In this document: piece by piece, positions 11,205-21,639 of the stretch
Layout of the letters: each line of letters begins with the position of its first letter
Numbering within the stretch: position 1 is the stretch's first letter
NCBI RefSeq assembly: GCF_000471905.2
Contig: NW_006499364.1
Location: 2,693,526 to 2,757,525 of the forward strand
Source of the DNA: Amborella trichopoda
Lineage: Eukaryota; Streptophyta; Magnoliopsida; Amborellales; Amborellaceae
Direction of reading: 5' to 3'
DNA length: 64,000 bases
Made by a program: the position numbers and the translations under genes
Notes under the pieces: generated by a model
The model's database searches: none
Seen by the model: only the letters and a program-made list of their open reading frames with translations
What the model was told of the DNA's origin: nothing

Positions 11205-12049
11205 CATCTTACAGTGACTTCATGGCCCTTTTCCCAGTGGAGTATAAACATCGTAGGACCCATCAAGCCTCCTTCTGCCTTGGGTCATGCCTTCATCCTA
11301 GCTGCGACAGATTACTTTTCCAAGTGGGATGAAGTTGTCCCTCTTAAGCCGGTTTCAGGGGGCACAGTGGCCAACTTTGTGCATGACCACATCGGGGTTC
11401 CAGACCGAATAATCTCGGATAATGGTCCTCAATTCAGAAGCCATCACATTGATCACCTAGTTAACCAGTTCGGTTTTGAGTGGAAGTACTTGACCATGTA
11501 CCACCCTCAAGCCAATGATTTAGCTGAGGCATTCAATAAAACCCTGTGCGGGGTGCTCCGAAAGTCAATTTCGAAGTCAAAGAAGAATTGGCATGAGAGG
11601 CTGCCTGAAGCTCTCTGGGCCAATTGTACCACAACTCGGAATGCTACAAACTCAACTCCTTATTCCTTAGTCTATGGAGGTGAGGCTGTTTTACCACTCG
11701 AAGTTCAAATAGCCTCACTCCATGTCGCTATACATCAGGGACTAACTAAAAGTGAGAGGGTCAAGCTCCATTATCAGGAGTTTTGCTAGAGGCCCAGCAA
11801 AACCTTGAACTCAATGAGGGGAGAATGAAGAGAGTCTTTGACAAGTCTGTCAAGGTTCACTCATTCGTTCGTGGGGATCTAGTTCTAGCAGTCAAGAGAC
11901 AGATTGTCATGCATGGATTCTGCAAAGGAATGTTCAAACCCAAGTGGGAAGGTCCCTTCATAGTCAAAAAGGTCACACCAAACGGGGCCTATATACTGGT
12001 AAACTCTGATGAGAAGAGGCAATGCACCCTATCAATGGGCGATAACTAA
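11205..12049 (+). pseudogene. Integrase of Element 1 (core and C-terminal part), inactive
   Basis: A retroviral-type integrase core inserts element DNA into the genome. The frame starting near 11205 reads WPFSQWSINIVGPI, ATDYFSKW, IISDNGPQF (Asp codon 11418-11420), YHPQANDLAEAFNKTL (Glu codon 11526-11528), then TPYSLVYGGEAVLP. The first catalytic Asp of the D,D-35-E triad should sit in W-x-x-D-I-x-G-P; here that codon (11247-11249) is AAC, Asn. A frameshift near 11785 moves to a second frame that carries the C-terminal domain (FKPKWEGPFIVKKV, GAYIL) to 12049. The N-terminal zinc-binding part is absent. Downstream there is no further pol sequence. Confidence 0.88.
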
Positions 12050-13600
12050 AAGAGTATTATCCCTGATGTGCTCTTAAAATGTAGTGCATGCAGTAAAAAG
12101 AAAGAAATGGAAAGGAAAAATAACAACTTGACTCAAAAGAAATACATTTCTTTTATTGCAAAAGCCCATTATTAGGGAAGTTACAGATATAGTATCAACA
12201 GTTGCTATTGCTTCAGAGGAAAAGAGGATGTTCATGCTGCAACATTACTCTTGCTTATGAGAAGGACCAACCATTTCTGAGTCAGCTTCAATTCATCTGA
12301 TGAAGTATGGCTGGTTTACAGGAGAGGGAAGAAGTACTCTAATAAAGTTTATCAGACATACAAAGCGGACTTCCCCGAGAAGGAGCTGCCTATGACGAAT
12401 GCCTTTCCTCAATACAACACGGACTTCACTGTTGTGCTGGAAGACTTGGCTTCCAACAGACCATAGTGGCCGGACCTTCTCATTTTCCATTATTCTTAGC
12501 CCCCACAAGGCATTGCAGTCTGAGGTCATCGTTGCATGCAGCTCAATACTGTGCGTGATCATCACCGCGCGTGGCTCAATGCCGCAGGTGGCCACTGCCG
12601 TGGGTAGCACAATGCCACGTGCTACCATCACCATAGGCTTTCCAACACCATACGCAACCATGGCCATGAGTGGCATGGTACCGAGTGTGGTTGTTGCCAC
12701 GCGTAGCTTAGCGCCACGGGAAGGCAGCACCGCATGTGACTTAATGTTGCGCATGCTCTCATGGTGCCCTGGTTCCTACCACCCCCAATTCCCAGGGGGC
12801 ATTTAATGTTTTGCACCTCTTCAGTTTCACCAACCATTGCTCCTCAGTGACAGTCCACCTTTTCATTGCCGTTTTCCTGCTCAACCGTTACAGGCTTGCG
12901 ACCCTTCAGGCCCCTATCGAGATTTTCTCTTCTCACCAGAAACACATCTCCGTCCACCGGGGACCCCTTTTGACCATGTTCTTTCCCCTTACCGACGGTC
13001 GGGGATACAAAAAAATCACCGAAATTTCTGTAGAAGCTCCCACGTGACCTTGCAAGTTTCTTTCTCCATTCTCCATTCTTCACACTCCTTTGCTCTTTGG
13101 AAAATCACTGAGCTTCTGGCAGAACCACTGTTCGACAGCTGTTTTGCTTGACAGCAATCGCAAAGACATCGGGAGGTCACCGGAAAGCCCTGTGCATGTG
13201 CTAGTAGTCCCTATTTTCGTCCTTGGTGTCCCCGAGGCCTGTGCTACTTGTTGGGACCATGAGACTGTTAGAAAATCACCGAGGGTTCTTGAGATTAGTC
13301 GGTGACCCCTGATTTTCCTCTCTCCTCCTTAGTGCCCTGGATGTCGCTCATGCTCCTTTACAACGACTGCAAGTCCACCAAGCTCACTTCTTCTTCTCGA
13401 AAGCTCCCTGTTATGCTCTCCAAAGCCTTGCACTCTCTGAAAACATTTGCAAGCACTCTGCGAAGGTTCACGACTTGTTGAAGTTCGCTGGAGAGCTCTT
13501 GAATGACTGTGCCCTGTGGCCTGGCTGGAGGTTTCTCGCTAGAAGTCTCTTAACTGAAGCTCTTGCTCTCTAAAACTCTCTTCACTGTTGTACCTATGGC
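12050..13600. other. Region of Element 1 not shared with Element 2, no gene recognised
   Basis: Homology between the two elements stops after the gag tail and integrase and resumes near 13605 (Element 2: 41385). Element 2 has the antisense PMD frame at this place; here there is other sequence. 12500-12750 holds short GC-rich repeats of the CACGTG-like kind (GGTAGCACAATGCCACG). 12980-13290 has three scattered phrases AAAATCAC(C/T)GAG or similar. Open frames on both strands are 60-150 codons long and show no domain I know. A captured host fragment is possible but unproven. Confidence 0.5.
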
Positions 13601-13839
13601 CAAACAGTAAAATGAAGTTTTACCCATGTTTATAAACAATGGTTATGCAAAGTGCCCCCACAATCTCTAAATGACGCTCCAGTCTTGATGTTCAGATGGC
13701 GATACATCCAGAACGGGGCAGGTCAAGCCCGAGGCCCGAATGCTAGTCATTCCCACCTGTGCCTCATGAACCTGCTGCCATCTTTTGCTATCACTATGCC
13801 TTAATACTGTGCAATGCTAACAACACATGCTTCTCTAAG

Positions 13840-13990
13840 TCTTAGTGTTGTGTGCTTCACCAGATGCTATCGTTGTGCGCTTCATCAGAAGCTATCACCG
13901 TGGGCTTCACCAAAAGCTATCGCCGTGTGCGTCAGCAGAAGCTATCATCGTGTGCCTCATCAGAGGCTAACGCCATGTGCACTTCAATAA
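13840..13990. repeat. Short array with CTATCG core
   Basis: About five units of roughly 28-32 bases read GCTTCACCAGATGCTATCGT and close variants. The Element 2 counterpart at 41530-41625 has diverged units with CGCTTTGCCAAGGAGCCATC. Confidence 0.7.
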
Positions 13991-14159
13991 GGGCCTATTA
14001 CCTCTTGTGTCATTCAAAACGTAGCATCCTGCGCATGATATGGCACTCCCATCTAGACCATCATTCTGCGTCCCCAGGGAGTTCATTCTCTGCATCACAA
14101 CCATCATATCCTCAGGGAGTCAAGTTTCAGTCACGACTCTGATCCCCATGGAGTCACAT

Positions 14160-15190
14160 TCCCTTCCCATATTACGGTCTTGGTGCATGACCCTAAATTG
14201 TATGGTCCAAACTATATGACCTTAAACTGTAGTGGCGGTTTAGGTGCACAACCCTAAACTGCATGGTCCAAACTATATGACCTTAAACTATAGCGGAGGT
14301 CTAGTTGTACGACCTTAAACTATATGGTCCTAGCTGCATGACTTTAAACTGCACAGCTGTGGTCCAAACTATATGATCTTAAACTGTAGCGGAGGTCTAG
14401 TTGTTAAACCTTAAATTGCATGGTCCTAACTGCCGGACTTTAAACTGCATAGCCATGGTCCAAGCTGCAAGACCTTAAAAATGTAATGCACATCCCTATA
14501 GCAAAACATTAAACAACATGATAAATAGTCCATGCGCATGACTTTAAGTTATGAAATGGACCTCTCCACTGGGTGTTTTCTACCACTATCCCCAGTGGGG
14601 TTACACCTGTGCTCCAGACTATCATTCCCAATGGAGCTACATGCAGGACACTGTCCCTCATCCCCATAGGAGTCATATCCGTATTGCAGCCCATTCTCCC
14701 CAGTGGAGTTATGGTCATTCTTATCTCTTCAATCCCCAGTGGGGTTACATCTGTGCTCCAATCTCTACCATTCTCAGCGAAGTTACATGCATGCCATTGC
14801 TCATTATCCCCGTGGAGTCATATTTACCCCATTACTCCCCAGTGAGTCCGCTTCTCACCGAGCCACTCTATCCCCCCATGGAGCTTTACTTACTCGGCGA
14901 CCCACACAATGGTATGTGCTGCATGACCCTAAACTGCACAGCCATGGTCCATGCTGCATGATCTTAAATTGCACAGCCATGGTCCGTGCTACATGACCTT
15001 AAACTGCACGGCCATGGTCTAGATGCACGACCCTAAACTGCATGGTTCAAACCATATGACCTTAAACTATAGTGGAGGTCTGGTTGCACGACTTTAAACT
15101 GCATGGTCCTAGTTGTATCACTTTAAACTGCATAACCACTGTCCAAGTTATATGACCTTAAAACATAGTGCACATTTTAGCTGCATGACG
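14160..15190. repeat. Arrays with TTAAACTGCA and CCCCAGTGGGGTTACA cores
   Basis: The phrase GACCTTAAACTGCATGGTCC and variants recur about every 30 bases in 14160-14530 and 14920-15190. Between them (14560-14880), CCCAGTGGGGTTACA units form a higher-order repeat of 144 bases (14591 and 14735). Element 2 has the same two arrays at 41660-41830, 41870-42170 and 42300-42720. Confidence 0.75.
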
Positions 15191-16084
15191 TCAAACGTCT
15201 TTGCATGGGTCTCGAAGGAATGACCCTAAACGCTCCCTCACACATACACACGTGCCCTTTACATGCATATTCACGCACGTATTCCCTAACCAACTTGTCT
15301 GTGTGCGCGCATCACCTTCAGCATCTCTCAGTAAATCCATCTTTCTCCATGCTGACATAACAGTGAACCATCCCGTCATCCATACTCGCCGTCAGCTAGT
15401 GGGTCACCACTTTTCACCTTCAATCCATACATCATCCATCCCTTGCAGACAACCTCGTGTCATCTCCCCATAGTGAGTCAAAACCACCACCATACTCACT
15501 CCATGGCCTCGACAAACTGCTGCCCACTGTAGTGCATGTCTTGGAGGCATGACATTAAATGGCTTCGCATAGATCCCGAAGGCATGACCTTAAACATGCC
15601 TTCACAAAAAAAAAGAAATGAAAAAGAGAGGAAATAATGGGCATGGTGTATACCTAGACGAGGGAATGCCATGACTAAAAATGACGAACGGGCATGGTCA
15701 CGAAACCTTGAGTAAAAGAGCTCCATGAAAATAAAATTCCAGGCAAGGTGAAAACTCCAAAAGGGAACCGTGAGCAAAAACGGATGAAAAGAGGTGGACA
15801 TGACAGCAAGGTCATTGGTAAAAGTACCCAAAAATAAAGGAGGTTGGTGAAAACCAGCTTTACGATGCCACTTCTCCAGTCGAGGTGAAAACCTGAAAAG
15901 GGAGTTTGGACTAATAAAGCAAGATGATGCAGCATCATAGCCTCAACCGGTACCCAGATTCCAAACAAGCGTAATTCTGGCTAACGAGGTCCACACAAAA
16001 TCCTCAGCTGTGAGGATCCAATCACAACACAAGATGGTTCACCCGGGAGTGAGAGCCTAACAAGATCTCCCAAACACCAAAAAC

Positions 16085-16500
16085 AAGAGAGTCCTTGAGG
16101 GTGAGGAAGATGACCGAAAGATCCCTCCAAAATGAAGAAAAGTCCTTGTGGGTGAGGACGATGACCGAAAGATCCCTCAAAAACCAAGAGAGTCCTTGAG
16201 GGTGAGGACGATGACCGAAAGATCCCTTCAAAATCAAGAAGAGTCCTTGAGGGTGAGGACGATGACCGAAGGATCCCTCCAAATCAAGAAGAGTCCTTGA
16301 GGGTGAGGACGATGACAGAAAGATCCCTACAAAATCAAGAAGAGTCCTTGAGAATGAGGACGATGAATAAATGATCCCTGCAAAATAAAAATAAGAGTCC
16401 TTGAGTGTGAGGACGATGACCAATAGATTCTTCAAAATAAAAAAGAGTCCCTATGGTGAGGATACTGACGACAAGATCCCTCAAAGACACAAAATGGCCC
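16085..16500. repeat. 51-bp tandem array, about eight units
   Basis: The anchor GTCC at the start of GTCCTTGAGGGTGAGGACGA lies at 16091, 16142, 16192, 16243, 16293, 16344, 16397 and 16447, a period of 50-53 bases. The middle units are the most alike and the ends decay. In Element 2 only one or two degenerate units are seen (near 43625 and 43990). The minus-strand open frame here (a 17-residue repeat) follows from the period being a multiple of three. Confidence 0.85.
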
Positions 16501-18156
16501 TCTGGGGTACCATCTGATAGGGTGAGGACTGTAAATACCAATCTCTCCATGTTGCAAACTCTTCTGACAGGGTGAAGACATTAAAAACTAACCCCTACGA
16601 TCCCGTGAAGGTGAGGACCATGACAAGATTCCTCAAAGTCTCTTCCCCCCCTAAAGTCTCCATGGATGGATCTGTACATTACATCCAAACGGCTTAGCAT
16701 CCTAGTTACAGCATTCTGTGAATCTCCTCAGCATTCACGTGATCCTGTGGCTAGAAGAAAAAAAGAAATAAGGCCGAAGGAAAATTTTTGATTGTTGTCC
16801 TTCACGCTTCTCTCGTAGCACAACATTCGGTGCGGCATGCTGTTTGAAGACATTTTTCAGCATCATGAGTCTTCAATGCGGAATAAAGAGGAAGTCGGTC
16901 AATAAATCCACGACATATCGTGGAAGTCTCGACAATCTCAGAATTTCCATAGAATTGTTAAAAATCTTGCTAATAACTTCGAAAGCCACCTGCCAAGTTT
17001 CGTTGCAATCAGACGTGTCTAAGGTAGTATAAACAAAGAAACAATTTCAAAAAATCAACTGCTAATACCTTGAAATGGACCCTGTAACCAGAACTACATT
17101 TTCGATGTGTCAAACAGTTATGGGACCACTGCCATTGAATCCGGCATGGTTGAAAACCCATATGGGTCAAGTTTCGGCTTAATCAGGCACTCTAGGACAA
17201 AGTTATGGGTAAAATACCAAAAAAGGGTAGGCCGCACACTATTCCCCGTGCGCTCTCCCTACACCAAATCACCAGGAAAGGTGATTGTTTTTACATTCTC
17301 AGGCAGTGACTTTCAAGGGTCATATCTCATTCGTCTCGAGTCGGATCGTGCTCAAATTTTGTGAGCGTGTTCATCTCGTCAAGACAAGAATTTTGATATG
17401 TGGCACGCCTTGTGATGACACCCGAGCAAGAAGAAACACTCGAGAGAAGTTGATGATCAGTGAAGAAAGTTACAGGAAAATGAGTAGCGACACGCCTCGC
17501 TCGAGTTAGCCAAATCATGACATTTGCGCATCGAATTGACATGAGACCAATTCCATCACGTGCGTAAGGTCTAGGGTTATCTCTGGTCTGAACACCATAC
17601 ATGATGAATGGTTGGACTTAGCACACGAAGTCATCGAAGTGACTGTAAATTCTAGCGTCAGAATTCTAGATTCCGACCAAAACTCCAAAGTTTCAAAATC
17701 GTCATCTTGATACAAAATTGAGCTACGTTTATTGTCATGAGATTGTGATGTCATGCTCAGTGCAATTTAGCGAAGAAATCGAAGAAAGACATTAAGATGA
17801 AGACACACTATCGATCGAAAGTTTTTAAGATCTATTCAAATTTTAAGTTATGTGATCATGCTTTTAAACTGTGATTCATGGCTTAATATTATTACCAAAA
17901 TGATCGTAGTATCAAGCCCTACATGATGCCAATCATTTTTTGTTCATTTGGATGCCGGATCATCAATGGATTGTCCGAGAAGAATCAAGAATGTCCCAAG
18001 TTCTCAGCAAGGACTATTTTAAAATTTTTTTGATTGTTAGGCAAGGGCAAATCAATCATTTTTCACCCTTTTTTCTTATTTTTCTTATTTTAATAAATTT
18101 AATTATCCCCAATTAGGGTTTGTTTTGGGTGATCCACCCACGTTTCAACCCTAGTC

Positions 18157-18164
18157 TATAAATA
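18157..18164 (+). promoter_or_regulatory. TATA box of LTR A3
   Basis: TATAAATA follows CAACCCTAGTC, identical to LTR A1. Confidence 0.6.
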
Positions 18165-18699
18165 GACGCTACCTCTGATTGTAAGTGGACCTCCCTTTTG
18201 GACTCACGAAGATTCTTTTGATTAATAAAAATTATTTACAAGAGCACGAGTTGGGTCACGTTTCTTCTTTGGATAGAGAGAGTTTAGAGCGGTACCCCTC
18301 CTACCTTCAAGATATTTTCTCTCTCTTCTCTTCTTCTCTCTCTGATTTTCTTTTCTCTCTTCTTTTCTCTCTTCTTATCTTCTTCTTTATCTTCTCTGCT
18401 GAGTCTCTCTCAGAGGCCATGCACGGCAGTGGCAGTGCCGTGCATGCCTCTTTCTCTCTTCCGCTTCCTATGACTTCGCATGTTGTGCATGGCAATGTCG
18501 GCACCGTGCACGAGCTGCTCTCTCTCTCTCGCTCTTTGTTTGTTTCTTTTCCTCAATAAGGTTCACGCATGGCGTTAGTTGTCGTTGTGCGTAACATCGT
18601 CTGAAGGAGCACGCGGTGAGCCAGGCCGTGCTCAAGCAGTGGGTCGAGCTCCTGTTTCGGTTCCAGGATTGGCGGCACGTGCGGTGATGTGAATCGCCA

Positions 18700-19110
18700 A
18701 CCGCAGACTCTCTCCCTTTCCTCTGACGGGTCGTAAAGGGTGATGCTTATCACCACCCACTGGAGTCTCACGCACGCTTCACATCTATTGCAGACAGCGA
18801 TGAGTAATGTCGTTCACAAGTTTTACTTGAGCACGATGCCAATCACAGACTGCGATGCCTATTGCTACTCGTGAAGGGTCACAGCGATGCCTATTGTCGT
18901 CCGTAGGCTTCTCTTGTGCCCTGTGCCTATCACAGACGGCGATGCCTATCACAGCCCGCGAAGGGTCGTGGCGATGCCTATCGCCATCCCCAGGCTTCTC
19001 TTGCACCCTATGCTTATCATAGACAGTGATGCCTATCGCCACTCGCGAAAGGTCGCAGCGATGCCTATCGCAGTCCGCAGGCTCCTTTCGTGTGCTCTGT
19101 ACCTATGTTG
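18700..19110 (+). repeat. GC-rich hairpin minisatellite in LTR A3
   Basis: Units contain GACGGCGATGCCTATC and GTCGCAGCGATGCCTATCGC, with the same inverted repeat as in A1. Confidence 0.75.
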
Positions 19111-20005
19111 CCCCCAAAGGGTCATGCTGCCTTCTCGTGGCCAACGTTGTCTGCAGTTCTCTGCTCACCCTTCCGCCCCAAGTAGCTGTGTCTAGGGGCC
19201 ACAACACTGTTACTTCATGGCTATGGAAGGTGATGCCTAATGCCACCTGGACCTTCCTCCTTCATCGTCTCGCATCTTCTCTTTGTTCTCTTTTCTTCTC
19301 TCTGTGCCTGGCTAAAGGATAGACTCAGTCTAGTACATTCATAGCGGTCTGGCTTTAGAGCAGTATTGCCATCATGCTGGTCTAGAGTATCATGCCCGTC
19401 TTACTACTACACTAGATTAGGACTGTCATATCGGCCTTGATTTTGAGTAGTATTGCCGTCGCACCGGTCTGAGTTACCGTGCCCATTTGCTACCACTCCG
19501 AGTCGGTGACTTGTCCAACTATCAGGCTAGGCTCGTCCCTTTGTCAAGTCCTCTTGTCTTTTCTCCCCTTATTCGCACCATCTTTTTCATCGCCCTAATT
19601 TCTCGTCTTCTCTTCCATCTGAATGTGCACATCTATGCATGTTCGCCCCAAGACACGGGTGGGTTCCCTGATCCACATGTCTTGCAAATTGGCCATGCCA
19701 GTTCTTTATAGAAAACAAGGAGATTGCAAGTCAAGGGAGGCGATTCCAATCCAGCTAAAGCCTTTGGGGGCTTTCCATCTTGATTTAATAGGGCACCCCC
19801 GTGAGTCAGCCCGAGTAAGTAACGGACCCAGGTGAGGTTGGTCCCCACCTCACGTTTAAATTTTCTCTCTCACCAGTTGGGCACTTGTCCTTGTTCTATT
19901 AACAAGGTTCTCGAGAGAGCGGTCTCAGGTCCTAGGTCTTTCGATCTCGAGACAGGTGTCAGCCGATTACCTAGATCGGTTGAGCAAGATCGAGGCATCC
20001 GACCA

Positions 20006-20301
20006 GCAACGTCTATGGGGAAGCCTCAATCACATAGCACCATGAGCCTTAAACTTAGCTTAGGATTCACTTTTGTGATCAATTTTATTATGATATTGCA
20101 CATTTTCCCTTGAACAACCCATCTTGGGCAAACATGTAAAGTGACTGAATTGTCCCTATTTCAGGGATGGGGTGAATGTCTTCCCGAAGGTGACCCTAAG
20201 AATGCATTTTTTCATCATTTCTATTTCTTTTCTTCAAAAATCATACGTTACCTTCCCTAGGATGATTAGTCGTAGGTAAATTATCAAGTCGTTTCTTTGT
20301 T
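20006..20301. other. Flank to the right of Element 1, no gene
   Basis: Moderately AT-rich sequence with no recognisable coding or RNA feature. It may be the upstream part of the transcription unit that holds the PMD-like frame. Confidence 0.4.
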
Positions 20302-20765
20302 TTGATCAAGATGGAGCCCTTCTACTTTGTTGCCCTAATTCTTTTCTTTTTTGTCTCTCTAATGATTACTTTTGCTTCCGGACTATTTGGTACCATTAAG
20401 AGATGGGTCGATATTTTATCTCTAGTACAGGTGCATACCTTAATTACAATGGGATTGTGGGATAGGATTAGGCCTTTCGATATAAACCACACCTTACTTA
20501 CCATGTTTTGTTTCCGATGGAGGTCAAAGACGAACTCTATTCCTTTCTCCACTAGTGAGATGGGTCCCACAGTTGAGGATATAATTAGGAATGGGAATCA
20601 GAGGGGATGGTGAGTCTTTCTTTAACATGCCCTCAGAGGAGGATGTTAACCATCGTGAGGACATCAGAGGTATCTTAGGACTCACTCCGCCTATCCTGAG
20701 TAAGAAGAAGGGGCGATGTCATATTTCTCTTAATTTGTGAAAAAATATATTTGGTTGTGGAGTGC
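20302..20765 (+). pseudogene. PMD-like reading frame (plant mobile domain), fragment
   Basis: The frame begins MIKMEPFYFVALILFFF and continues with FGTIKRWVDILSLVQV, GLWDRIRPFDINHTLLTMF, TNSIPFSTSEMGPTVEDI and, after a shift near 20600, MPSEEDVNHREDIRGILGLTPP. The pattern (GL..ir, Ll..l..rW...T..F.f...Em.pTleDi, then a...iLG..P) is that of the N-terminal part of plant mobile domain proteins, which occur in some transposons and as host genes. A hydrophobic start replaces the usual N-terminus. The assignment is by remembered pattern only. The frame fades after 20765 and nothing from the middle or C-terminal PMD is seen before the gap. Confidence 0.5.
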
Positions 20766-21382
20766 AGGTAAGAGCGAGAGCTCACAGGAGGAGCCAGAGA
20801 GGTAGATTGCAGAGGATAGTACCACCTTCTTTTAAGGATCTAAAGGGTGATGATGCTAACAAGGATGAAGGTAATGGAGAGGTAGTCAACAAGGATGAGA
20901 GAGAGAGGGGAAAAGGATAGCCATTCAAACTCATTGACAGTGGAAGTGCGAGCTTATAAAGGCTAAGGACGCACTATTCAAGGAGCCGATGGTAAGGAGG
21001 TCAAGCATAGTCATATGTCAATTTCAGAGGTTCAGGAGTTACGGGCATTCTTGACCTTCTTGTCTGCAGAATTCCTCTTCATGGATGGGTCGAAGGGATG
21101 GGCCTGGTGTAAGGTATTGTGGACCACAAGGGATCTAGAGTACTTGTTGAGCGTTGCATGGTAACCAGCGATACTTGCTCGGCTTTTTAGGTGCCAACAC
21201 AGGATGTCGACAATAATTTTTAAAATGTCTAAAATGCGAGTTTTTGAAAAACTTTCTAGAATGTGTAAACCTCTCGTCTTTTTTGACAATGTCCATCTTT
21301 AAGATGGACATTGGTGTGTTAGCAGGCTTTTGCACCAGCTGACTCATGATAGTCGTGGAGGCAAGGCGCAACAGGGGATAGG
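20766..21382. other. Unassigned stretch with a perfect palindrome
   Basis: 20766-21080 is purine-rich and Lys/Glu/Asp-coding in one frame (NKDEG-like), perhaps the acidic tail of the PMD-like frame. 21080-21382 has no gene signal apart from the palindrome at 21287-21313. Confidence 0.35.
21287..21313. other. 27-bp palindrome
   Basis: CAATGTCCATCTT, one base, then AAGATGGACATTG. The 13-bp arms are perfect. No partner copy was found in the window. Confidence 0.9.
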
Positions 21383-21540
21383 NNNNNNNNNNNNNNNNNN
21401 NNNNNNNNNNNNNNNNNNNNNNNNNNNNNNNNNNNNNNNNNNNNNNNNNNNNNNNNNNNNNNNNNNNNNNNNNNNNNNNNNNNNNNNNNNNNNNNNNNNN
21501 NNNNNNNNNNNNNNNNNNNNNNNNNNNNNNNNNNNNNNNN
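21383..21540. other. Assembly gap (158 N)
   Basis: This run of N separates the PMD-like region from the copia remnant. Confidence 1.
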
Positions 21541-21568
21541 ACACGTACGTGTACTACTATAGTATACG

Positions 21569-21571
<3 letters not shown>

Positions 21572-21632
<61 letters not shown>
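21572..21632. repeat. (TA)n microsatellite
   Basis: About 30 TA units with one C interruption at 21620, directly after the gap. Confidence 0.95.
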
Positions 21633-21639
21633 TTGAAAT

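Larger units (their letters stand above)
13605..16840 (+). repeat. Tandem-repeat 3' region of Element 1
   Basis: It is shared with Element 2 (41385-44228) and built of several repeat types: a CTATCG-rich array (13840-13990); a TTAAACTGCA array (14160-14530 and 14920-15190); a CCCCAGTGG array (14560-14880); ACTCACTCCATGG phrases; GGTGAAAACTCC phrases (15660-15960); and a 51-bp array (16085-16500). Repeat-rich variable 3' untranslated regions are a described property of Tat-lineage elements and a known source of satellites. No coding function is seen. Confidence 0.75.
1..20005 (+). mobile_element. Element 1: Tat/Ogre-like Ty3/gypsy retrotransposon, left end outside window
   Basis: The order is long LTR, primer binding site, gag, gag tail, integrase, tandem-repeat 3' region, long LTR. 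The right LTR ends at 20005 and the left LTR is cut by the window edge, with about 0.7 kb missing by comparison with the right LTR. The internal part is 4214-16840, of which about 3.2 kb is a nested LTR. Long LTRs, a tRNA-Arg-like primer site and repeat-rich 3' sequence are known traits of the Tat/Ogre lineage of plant gypsy elements. No protease, reverse transcriptase or RNase H region is visible, so this copy could not move by itself. If GCAAC (20006-20010) is the right target duplication, its partner lies outside the window. Confidence 0.85.
16841..20005 (+). repeat. Right LTR of Element 1 (copy A3)
   Basis: This 3165-bp LTR starts TGTTTGAAGACA and ends CATCCGACCA. Its start agrees with the solo copy A2 and with the LINE-defined start of LTR B. 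It contains U3, a TATA box at 18157, a CT-rich stretch (18300-18560), the hairpin array (18700-19110), the stem-loop at 19649 and the conserved end. It provides the empty site for the solo LTR at 680. It is followed by GCAAC and sequence unrelated to a primer site. Confidence 0.88.

Noticed and set aside
12293..12754. 153-codon minus-strand frame
   Set aside because: Driven by short GC-rich repeats in 12500-12750; no recognisable domain.
14160..15230. CCCTAAA motifs resembling plant telomere repeats
   Set aside because: They occur once per unit of about 30 bases within ACCCTAAACTGCA phrases, not as tandem heptamers.
16022..16435. Minus-strand open frame with a 17-residue repeat
   Set aside because: Follows from the 51-base tandem array, which is open in more than one frame and not kept in Element 2.
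16085..16500. CRISPR-like direct repeats
   Set aside because: Units are contiguous without unique spacers, and the setting is a plant retrotransposon.
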